Below are positions 1-6,719 of a stretch of 11,061 bases of DNA, piece after piece. This stretch comes from Anaerolineae bacterium (GTDB lineage Bacteria > Chloroflexota > Anaerolineae > UBA1429). Within the stretch, counting starts at the first letter, position 1, and every line of letters starts with the position of its first letter. Made by a program: the position numbers and the translations under genes. Below the pieces are notes generated by a model, which did not search any database, was not told the origin of the DNA, and saw only the letters and a list, made by a program, of their open reading frames with translations. The stretch covers positions 1 through 11,061 of the forward strand of contig SKRJ01000423.1 in the NCBI GenBank assembly GCA_007118555.1, read 5' to 3'.

Positions 1-585
1 ATCGCCGGCATGGTGGGCCTGCTGGTGGTCGCTCGCGTGGGGCCCCGCGCCGTGGACTGGCTCTGGCGCTGGATCGGGCGCTTGCCCCTGGTGGGGCACC
101 CCAAGGTCAGGGAGGGGCTGATCCACCTCGCCGAGGGTTGCGCCGTTCTCACACACACCCGCAGGCTGGTGCCGGTGCTGCTGACCACGGCGGCCATCTG
201 GCTGGGCTATGCGGGGATGAACCGCCTGATGATGTACGTCTTTGGCATGCAGGGCTTGCCGCTGACGGCGGCCGCGCTGGTGCTGTGCTTTACCGGCCTC
301 AGCATGGTGGTGCCCTCTTCGCCGGGGGCCATCGGGCCGTTCGAGTGGGCCGGCGTGCAGGCTCTGGCGCTCTTTGGCGTCGAGCAGAGCGCGGCCTTTG
401 GGTATACGTTGGGGCTGCATCTCTTTACCAACCTCTCGCTCATCGGTCTGGGCCTTGTGGGGCTGGTCAACCAGGGCCTCAGCTATAGCCGCATCACACG
501 GGTGGTGGCCGAGACCGAGCAGACCCCCGCGGCCACTCCGCAGGAGATGCCGATCGTCTCTGATCCCGTGGAGCGGACCTCTTGA
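1..585 (+). CDS. UPF0104 / flippase-like (LPG synthase TM-region family) membrane protein, 5' partial
   Basis: This is the C-terminal 194 residues of an integral membrane protein whose frame is open at base 1, so the true start lies upstream; the ATG at base 10 is internal. Hydrophobic segments occupy roughly residues 56-82, 88-128 and 132-160, and a short polar tail ends at the TGA at 583-585. The segment encoded at about 310-350 reads PSSPGAIGPFE. It matches the Pro/Ser-Pro-Gly-Gly-x-Gly-x-x-Glu signature of the UPF0104 family (PF03706, the transmembrane region of MprF-type lysylphosphatidylglycerol synthases and AglD-like archaeal proteins). No catalytic MprF C-terminal domain is present. 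In polysaccharide and glycolipid clusters such stand-alone proteins are usually annotated as flippase-like, but the substrate is unknown. Its stop overlaps the start of the glycosyltransferase gene, which suggests co-translation. The family call is fairly secure; the function is inferred. Confidence 0.8.
   Translation: MAGMVGLLVVARVGPRAVDWLWRWIGRLPLVGHPKVREGLIHLAEGCAVLTHTRRLVPVLLTTAAIWLGYAGMNRLMMYVFGMQGLPLTAAALVLCFTGLSMVVPSSPGAIGPFEWAGVQALALFGVEQSAAFGYTLGLHLFTNLSLIGLGLVGLVNQGLSYSRITRVVAETEQTPAATPQEMPIVSDPVERTS
570..573 (+). promoter_or_regulatory. Ribosome binding site for the TTG-started glycosyltransferase
   Basis: GGAG ends 8 nt before the TTG at 582-584. This spacing supports TTG as the start. 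The next in-frame ATG, at 597, has no purine-rich site at a comparable distance and would trim the first beta strand typical of GT4 proteins. Confidence 0.5.
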
Positions 586-1724
586 CCCGCGTCCTCATGG
601 CGCTGACCTACTATTACCCCCACTGGACCGGGCTGACGGCCAATGCGGCGAACCTGGCGGCGGGGCTGGTGCGGCATGGTCATGAGGTGACCGTGGTCAC
701 GTCCCGGTATCGGCGGGACCTGCCCCGCGTCGAAGAGCATCAGGGGGTGCGCATCGTGCGGGTGCCCTCGGTGCTGCGTCTCAGTCGTGGCCAGGTGATG
801 CCCGGCTTTTACGGCGCCATGCGGCGGCTGCTCCCCGAGCACGATGTGGCCCTGGTGGTCACGCCCATGCTCGAGACCTGCCTGGTGGGGGCGTTGGCCC
901 GCCGCGCGAACAAGCCGATGGTGATGGCGCACCAGGGCGACCTGGTAATGCCCGGCGGCGCGTGGAACCAGGTGGTGCAGCGGGTCGTGGGCTGGCTGCT
1001 GGATCGGGGCGCCCAGAGCGCCGACCGGATCACGATCCTGAACCAGGACTATGCCGAGCACTCGGCCTACCTGCGGCCTCACCTGGACAAGGTAGAGGCC
1101 ATCTACCCGCCCATGGCGATCCCAGAGCCCCGGCCCGAGGCCGTCGCAACCTGGCGGCGCGAGCTGGGGCTGGAGGGGCGGCCTGTGGTGGGCTTTGCGG
1201 GCCGCTTTGTGGAGGAAAAGGGGTTCGACTATTTGCTGCAGGCCATGCCCCTGGTGGCCGAGCGCATCCCCGATGTGGCCTTTGCCTTTGCGGGCGAGAC
1301 CTCGGTGGCCTATGAGGCGTTCTACGATTGCTGCCGGCCACTGGTCGAGGCCAACGCCGAGCGCCTGCACGTGCTGGGGCTGATCACCGACCGCCAGCGC
1401 CTGGCCGATTTCTACAGCCTGTGCGATCTGTTCGTGTTGCCCAGCCGCACCGATTGCTTTGCCGTCGTGCAGGTCGAGGCCATGCTGTGCGGGACGCCGG
1501 TGGTGGTCAGCGACATCCCGGGCGCCCGCGAGCCGGTGCGCGTCACCGGCATGGGCTGCAAGGTGAATCCGGGTGATCCGCGCGCCCTGGCCGATGGCAT
1601 CGTCGACGTGCTGCGCAATCCGGCGCGCTACCACCGACCCCGCCACGAGATCGAGGCCATCTTTGACCCCGATGCCACGGTGGCGGCCTACGAGCGGCTC
1701 TTTGCCGAACTGACCGATGGGTAG
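582..1724 (+). CDS. GT4-family (GT-B fold) glycosyltransferase
   Basis: This is a 380-residue cytoplasmic or membrane-associated GT-B enzyme, expected to move a sugar from a nucleotide-sugar donor to a lipid-linked or glycan acceptor. The N-terminal domain (about 1-190) opens with the MTRVLMALTYYYPHWTG strand-loop, followed by a helix and HGHEVTVVTS. The C-terminal Glycos_transf_1 domain (about 195-355) begins GFAGRFVEEKG; R208 and K213 sit where the family's donor-phosphate-binding Arg/Lys lie. The EX7E motif appears as D291-X7-E299 (DCFAVVQVE), followed by AMLCGTPVVVSD. The first acidic residue is therefore Asp instead of the usual Glu. I chose the TTG at 582 because it is preceded by GGAG at good spacing, shares bases with the upstream TGA, and gives the expected family N-terminus; ATG 597 is the alternative. 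No membrane segment is evident. The sugar and acceptor cannot be read from the sequence. The family assignment is strong. Confidence 0.9.
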   Translation: MTRVLMALTYYYPHWTGLTANAANLAAGLVRHGHEVTVVTSRYRRDLPRVEEHQGVRIVRVPSVLRLSRGQVMPGFYGAMRRLLPEHDVALVVTPMLETCLVGALARRANKPMVMAHQGDLVMPGGAWNQVVQRVVGWLLDRGAQSADRITILNQDYAEHSAYLRPHLDKVEAIYPPMAIPEPRPEAVATWRRELGLEGRPVVGFAGRFVEEKGFDYLLQAMPLVAERIPDVAFAFAGETSVAYEAFYDCCRPLVEANAERLHVLGLITDRQRLADFYSLCDLFVLPSRTDCFAVVQVEAMLCGTPVVVSDIPGAREPVRVTGMGCKVNPGDPRALADGIVDVLRNPARYHRPRHEIEAIFDPDATVAAYERLFAELTDG

Positions 1725-1728
1725 GAGG
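1723..1728 (+). promoter_or_regulatory. Ribosome binding site deciding the methyltransferase start
   Basis: A perfect AGGAGG overlaps the TAG stop of the glycosyltransferase and ends 3 nt before ATG 1732. An earlier in-frame ATG at 1717 lies inside the upstream gene and has no purine-rich site before it. The site therefore favours 1732, although the spacer is short. The overlap of stop and ribosome binding site suggests translational coupling. Confidence 0.6.
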
Positions 1729-1731
1729 GTC

Positions 1732-2604
1732 ATGGCTGAGGCTGGCTGGTTGACGCCCGAGCAAGAGACGACCCTGGCGCGCCTGCTGCGCAACGAGTCG
1801 GACGTGGCCTATCGGCGGCGGGTGCGCACCATGCTGCGCTATCTCGACCCACAGCCCGGCCAGGTGATCCTGGATTGCGGCACCGGCATGGGGTTCTATG
1901 CCCAGACCATTCACCGCCTCTTTCCCGAGTGTCACGTGGTGGGCATCGATGGCGACCCCCAGGCGCTGGCCTTTGCCCGGGAGCATGTGGGCGACTATAC
2001 CGGGCTGACGTGGGGGGACATCCAGCGCCTGCCCTTTCGAGAGGGCAGCTTTGACGCCGTGCTGCTCTCCGAGGTGCTGGAGCATCTGGACGATGACCTG
2101 GGCGGCCTGCGGCAGATCTATCGCGTGCTCAAGCCCGGGGGCGTGCTGGCCATCACCGTGCCCTATGCACGCTACCCCTACTGGTACGATCCGATCAACC
2201 GCGTCGCCGAGGGGGTGTTTCGGCGGCCCATCCGTCAGGGCCCCTTTGCCGGGATTTGGGCCAACCACCAGCGCCTGTACGAGCCCGAGGCGCTGCGCTC
2301 GGTGCTCACAGACGCGGGCTTTGCCACGGGCCCCATCGAGCAGCTCACACACTACTGCTTTCCCGGCACACAGACCATCGTCTATACTCTGGGCAAGGGC
2401 CTGATTGAGCGCAATCTGCTGCCGGGCAGCATCCTGCGCTCGACCCACCGCTTCTCCGGCGAAGAGAACCGGGGCAGTGGCCTGAACCCGCTGAACTGGG
2501 CCCTGGCCCTGTTCCACGCCATCGACCGCCTGAACGAGAATCCGGCTCGCCTGGCCGAGAAACGCACCTTTGTGAACCTGGCCGTGCGCGCCACCAAGGA
2601 ATAG
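1732..2604 (+). CDS. Class I SAM-dependent methyltransferase (Methyltransf_11-like)
   Basis: This is a 290-residue soluble protein with the Rossmann-fold methyltransferase motifs in order. Motif I is ILDCGTGMG at about residues 46-54. The acidic loop after strand 2 is GIDGD at 71-75. A DIQRLPF segment lies near 96-102. Motif II is FDAVLLSEVLEHLDDD, with the EVLEHL signature at about 114-119, and RVLKPGGVLAITVP follows at 131-144. These support transfer of a methyl group from S-adenosylmethionine. The acceptor is unknown; the context between glycosyltransferases suggests a sugar, sugar-lipid or glycan terminus. After the core fold there is an extension of about 90 residues (200-290) containing GLIERNLLPGS and NPLNWALALFHAIDRLNENPA, which is longer than a minimal enzyme of this type and could bind substrate or membrane. 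ATG 1717 would add five residues (MGRRV) but lacks a ribosome binding site. The fold assignment is secure; the substrate is not. Confidence 0.88.
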   Translation: MAEAGWLTPEQETTLARLLRNESDVAYRRRVRTMLRYLDPQPGQVILDCGTGMGFYAQTIHRLFPECHVVGIDGDPQALAFAREHVGDYTGLTWGDIQRLPFREGSFDAVLLSEVLEHLDDDLGGLRQIYRVLKPGGVLAITVPYARYPYWYDPINRVAEGVFRRPIRQGPFAGIWANHQRLYEPEALRSVLTDAGFATGPIEQLTHYCFPGTQTIVYTLGKGLIERNLLPGSILRSTHRFSGEENRGSGLNPLNWALALFHAIDRLNENPARLAEKRTFVNLAVRATKE

Positions 2605-2618
2605 ACGACCGAGCGAAC

Positions 2619-2623
2619 GAGGA
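2619..2623 (+). promoter_or_regulatory. Ribosome binding site of the GT-C gene
   Basis: GAGGA lies in the 22-nt gap after the methyltransferase stop and ends 3 nt before ATG 2627. It supports that start over the in-frame ATG at 2651, which has GGGG directly before it but no clearer site. Confidence 0.45.
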
Positions 2624-2626
2624 AGC

Positions 2627-4621
2627 ATGGATCCGAGCCAGCGCCCGGGGATGACTCACGCCCACACTACGCCCGCGACCTCTCTGGCCCGCCAGGTCTG
2701 GATGCCTGCACTGGCGCTGGCGGCCGGCGCCCTGGCCCAGTGGCTGCTGGATCTGGACCGCTTCGTCGCGCTGGCGTGGGCGCTTTTTCTGCTGGCGGCG
2801 GTCCTGTTCGGCCTGTGGAGCCGCGGCATCCCTGAGCGAGACGGGGACGTGCCTCTGCCGGCGACACCCTTTCGCGTGCGGTGGCCCTGGCTGGCGCTGG
2901 CGGCCGCGCTGGCTCTGCTGGCCTGGGTCAATCTGGGCGGCAATGTCCTTACCGCTGTGGGCGTTGCAGCCTGGGGCGCGGCGTTGCTGGGAGCCCTGCT
3001 GGCCGTGTGGCCGGGTCGGTCGTTGCGTCGGTTGGTGCGCGATCAGAGGGTGCATCTCTCGTGGCCCACTGTGGGCGTGCTGGTGGCCATGGCCGTGGCA
3101 GCCTTTTTTCGGCTGCATCGCATCGGGACAATCCCGCTGGAGATGGGCCCCGACCTGCCGCTCAACCAGTTCAATATCGCCCAGATCCTGGCGGGCGAGT
3201 ATCCGATCTTTTTCACCTCCCATCCGGGCCGGGAGGGGCTCTTTTTCTACCTGGCCGCTCCGGTGGCGGCGGCGCTGGGGCTGAGCCATGGGAGCATCAA
3301 GGTCACGTCGGCGCTCGTCGGCATACTGACGGTGCCCGCGGTGTATTGGCTGGGGCGCGAGCTGTACGATCGGTGGGCGGGGGTGCTGGCCGCAGGGTTC
3401 CTGGCCATCAGCCACTGGCACATTATGCTGACGCGGGTGGGTTACCGGGCCTCGCTGATGCCGCTGCTGGTGGCGCTCTCGTGGCTGTTCCTGCTGCGGG
3501 GACTCCGGCGCGGGCGGGCCCATGACTATGCCTTGAGCGGCCTGTGGGCGGGGCTGGGCCTGCAGACATACAATGCCTTTATGGTGGCGCCGCCCCTCTT
3601 TGTGGGGGTGCTGCTGATCGCCTGGGCCGGGCGGCGGCGTCTGGACGTCAACGTGCATGGCCGCGCCATCGCGATGTGGGTCCTGGTGGCCCTTTTGGCG
3701 GCGTTGCCGCTGGCCCGCTACGCCAGCGAGGACGCCGAAAGCTACCTCTACCGGGTAGCCACGCGCGCCACCGACCGGGAGCAGCCGCTGCCCGAGGGCC
3801 TGGCGGCCACGCTGGTGGGCAATGCGGGGCGCGCCGCGGCCATGTTTCACCATGTGGGCGACATTGTCTACACCACCAACGTCCCCCACCATCGGCAGCT
3901 TGGTTTTGGCACGGGGGTGCTGTTCGTGCTGGGGCTGGGCTATGCAGCCTGCCATGGGCGACGCAAGCAGGTTTGGACGGTGTGGCTGCTTTTGCCCGGT
4001 TTCCTCATGCCGTCTATTATGGCTTTGGCCTTTCCTGCGGAGGTGCCCAGCGCGGTGCGGTCCATCGGCGCGCTGCCGGCGGCCGTCATATTGCCCGCCC
4101 TGGCGACGCGCCGGCTCGGCGAGGGTCTGGCGACGGCCTGGCGGAAAGGGGGTCGTGTCACACGCCTGGCAGGGGCGGGGATGGTTCTGGCCGTGCTGAT
4201 CGGCCTGGTGGGCGAGGCGGTGGCGGTGTACCCCCTCTATTTTCGCGACTATGTGTGGCACCAGCCCCACCACAATCAGTCGATCTCGCTCAAGTTGGCC
4301 CAGACCATCGACCGCTATCATGGCGAGGGCGACGTGTACCTGATGATCTGGCCCCACTGGTACGATGGGAACGCCGTGCGGGCCCAGCTCCGGCACGCGC
4401 ACCTGCGGCGGGCGCCACAGGCCTGGAACAACGAGCGCTGGGAGTTGCGCCCCGGCGAGCCGCCCCTCGATGGCGCGCCCGGCCGCGTGACGGTGATCCT
4501 GCATCCCGACGAGCGAGCGACGCTGCAGTTGCTGCAGGAGCACTATGAACGCTACGCGGTGCTGGAGGAGCGTTGGGAGGATGGGAGCGTCGCGCTGCGG
4601 GTATTTGTAGGCGAACGATAG
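2627..4621 (+). CDS. GT-C fold membrane glycosyltransferase, family 39 / PMT_2-like
   Basis: This 664-residue multi-pass protein has hydrophobic helices over most of residues 25-540 and a soluble C-terminal region of about 120 residues. GT-C enzymes of this type transfer a sugar from a polyprenyl-phosphate donor to an acceptor on the outer face of the membrane. The first long loop reads RIGTIPLEMGPD (about 165-176), followed by GEYPIFF (190-196) and HPGREGLFFYL (199-209). This is the arrangement of Chloroflexota family-39-like proteins, with D176 at the position of the catalytic first-loop acid. The residue after it is Leu, not the Glu of the common Asp-Glu pair. A later PSAVRSIGALPA segment (474-485) also fits the family. 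The C-terminal region contains IWPHWYDGNAVRAQL (574-588). The gene starts 22 nt after the methyltransferase and ends 19 nt before the giant gene, so it belongs to the same operon. The donor and acceptor are unknown. Confidence 0.85.
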   Translation: MDPSQRPGMTHAHTTPATSLARQVWMPALALAAGALAQWLLDLDRFVALAWALFLLAAVLFGLWSRGIPERDGDVPLPATPFRVRWPWLALAAALALLAWVNLGGNVLTAVGVAAWGAALLGALLAVWPGRSLRRLVRDQRVHLSWPTVGVLVAMAVAAFFRLHRIGTIPLEMGPDLPLNQFNIAQILAGEYPIFFTSHPGREGLFFYLAAPVAAALGLSHGSIKVTSALVGILTVPAVYWLGRELYDRWAGVLAAGFLAISHWHIMLTRVGYRASLMPLLVALSWLFLLRGLRRGRAHDYALSGLWAGLGLQTYNAFMVAPPLFVGVLLIAWAGRRRLDVNVHGRAIAMWVLVALLAALPLARYASEDAESYLYRVATRATDREQPLPEGLAATLVGNAGRAAAMFHHVGDIVYTTNVPHHRQLGFGTGVLFVLGLGYAACHGRRKQVWTVWLLLPGFLMPSIMALAFPAEVPSAVRSIGALPAAVILPALATRRLGEGLATAWRKGGRVTRLAGAGMVLAVLIGLVGEAVAVYPLYFRDYVWHQPHHNQSISLKLAQTIDRYHGEGDVYLMIWPHWYDGNAVRAQLRHAHLRRAPQAWNNERWELRPGEPPLDGAPGRVTVILHPDERATLQLLQEHYERYAVLEERWEDGSVALRVFVGER

Positions 4622-4632
4622 AGTTCCGCTCC

Positions 4633-4639
4633 GAGGTGA
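4633..4639 (+). promoter_or_regulatory. Ribosome binding site of the giant membrane-protein gene
   Basis: GAGGTGA is complementary to the 16S rRNA tail over seven bases. Its GAGG core ends 4 nt before ATG 4641. It occupies the 19-nt gap after the preceding stop and fixes the start of the long frame. Confidence 0.6.
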
Positions 4640-4640
4640 G

Positions 4641-6719
4641 ATGTCCGACCTGTCGATAGAACGTGACCAGCAAGAGGCGCCCGTGACCGAGGCGGATCTG
4701 CCGAACGCGTCCCATCGCGTTCGGCGTCGTGGCTCGTGGCGGCCCCTGGCGGTGGCCCTGGCCCTGATCGCCATTCTGCTCGTGGGGGCGGGGCTGCGCT
4801 TTGTGGGGCTGAACTGGGACGAGAACCAGCATCTGCACCCCGACGAGCGCTTTGTCACCATGGTGGAAAACAGCCTCGACTGGCCCGCGTCGCTGGGCGA
4901 GTATTTCGACACCGAGACCAACCCGTTGAACCCCTACAACCGGGGCTTTGGCGCCTATGTCTATGGTCTGCTTCCGGTGATCGTGGCCAAGTTCGTCGGC
5001 GAGGTCACCGGGTACACCGGCTATGGCGGCGTCTTTCTCGCGGGGCGGGCGCTGTCGGGCGTGTACGACCTGATGTCGGTGCTGTTGGTGTTTGCCATCG
5101 GGCGCCGCCTGTACGACGCGCGGGTGGGTCTGGTGGGGGCGCTGCTGGCGGCCCTGAGCGTGCTCAACATCCAGAACGCCCACTTTTTCACCGTCGACAG
5201 CATGATGACCTTTTTCGTCACCCTGGCCCTCTATTTCGCGGTGCGGGTGGCGCAGGGCGAGGGCTGGGGCAGCATCCTGGGACTGGGGATCGCCTTTGGG
5301 CTGGCGGTCTCGTCCAAGATCAGCGTCCTGTCGTTCCTGCTCGTGATCGGGCTGGCGGCCCTGCTGCGGGTGTTTCGTCGCCCTGCCACGAGGGATGATC
5401 TCGAGCCCTGGGAGCGTCAGCGCCGGCTGCGGCTCGGCCCCTGGCGGCTGAGCCTGCAGGTCGAGCGGGAGACGCCGCCGGCCGAGACCCCGCCCATCGA
5501 TCGAGTCCTCGGCGGATTCCTCGTGACGGGGGCGCTGCTGGTCGTGGTGGTGTTTGTCGCGTTCTGGGCCTTTCGCGTCGCCCAGCCCCAGGCGTTCACC
5601 GGGCCCGGGCTGCTTGGCGTGCGCCTCAACCCGCGCTGGCTCGAGGACATGCGCTATATCCAGCGGCTGGTGAGCGGCGAGATCGACTATCCCCCCAGCC
5701 ACCAGTGGGCGGCGCGGGCGCCGGTGACGTACATGCTCGAGAACATGGTGCTTTGGGGCACGGGGCTGCCCCTGGGGCTCACGATCTGGGCCGCGTGGGG
5801 CCTGATGGCCTACCAGATGTACCGTCGCAACGTCTGGGCGCACCTGCTGCCCTGGGTGTGGATGACGTTCACCTTTTTCTACCAGAGCGTCCAGTTCGTC
5901 AAGCCGGTGCGCTATCTGCTGCCGATCTATCCCACCATGGCGGTGATGGCGGGCTTTGGTCTGGTGTGGCTGTGGGATCGGGGCAGGGGCACGCGACTGC
6001 CGCTGCGAATGGTGGCGCGGGGCGTCGTGGTCACGGTGCTGGTGGGCACGGCGATATGGGCGCTCGCCTTTGCCAGCATCTACACGCGGCCGGTCACCCG
6101 GGTGACGGCCTCGCGCTGGATCTATGAGCACATCTCCCCGGGCTCGACCCTCTCTTTCGAGCTGTGGGACGATCCCCTGCCCCTGAATCTGGACGGTCAG
6201 GTCGGCGACCAGATCTATGACACGGTGCGCATGGACCTCTACTGGGAGGACATTCCCGAAAAGCGCGAGGCGCTCTACGAGTGGATCGAGCAGGTGGACT
6301 ATATCATTCTGAGCAGCAACCGCCTGTACGGCTCGATCCCCCGGCTGCCCATGCGCTATCCGATGACCACCCGTTACTATGAGGCCCTGTTCTCCGGCGA
6401 GCTCGGGTTTGATCTCCTGCACAAGTTCACCTCGCGCCCCCAGCTCTTGGGCGTCCAGTTTGTGGACGATCACGCCGACGAGACCTTTACCGTCTATGAC
6501 CATCCCGTCGTCCTGATCTACGAAAAGCGGGACGATTTCGACATGGCCCAGGTGCGGGCCCTGTTCGACGACATCGACCTGGAGCGGGTGATACGGATGA
6601 TGCCGCGCGAGGTGAACAACGCGCCCAACAACCTGATGCTGGACGAGACGACCTGGCAGGCCCAGCGCCAGAGCGGCACCTGGTCGGCGATGTTCAACCG
6701 GTTCAACTTGCGCAACCGG
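4641..6719 (+). other. Domain: N-terminal GT-C / PMT-like module of the giant protein
   Basis: Residues 1-693. A short basic cytoplasmic N-terminus precedes the first helix (about 35-57). The first outer loop carries two acidic pairs eight residues apart, D60-E61 and D68-E69, in DENQHLHPDERF; this is the position of catalytic acids in GT-C enzymes. NPYNRGFGAYVYG (about 97-109) leads into the next helix. After the last helix, about 480-693 is soluble and begins TRPVTRVTASRWIYEHI with the WDDPLPL stretch soon after. This combination recurs in Chloroflexota family-39-like proteins from memory. The boundary with the next module is placed where hydrophobic sequence resumes at about residue 694. 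Confidence 0.7.

Noticed and set aside
1717..1731. An earlier in-frame ATG for the methyltransferase at 1717.
   Set aside because: It lies inside the glycosyltransferase gene and has no ribosome binding site, while ATG 1732 has AGGAGG upstream.
2605..2626. Possible internal promoters or terminators in the gaps at 2605-2626 and 4622-4640.
   Set aside because: The gaps are only 22 and 19 nt, are filled largely by ribosome binding sites, and show no hairpin with a T run and no -35/-10 pair.
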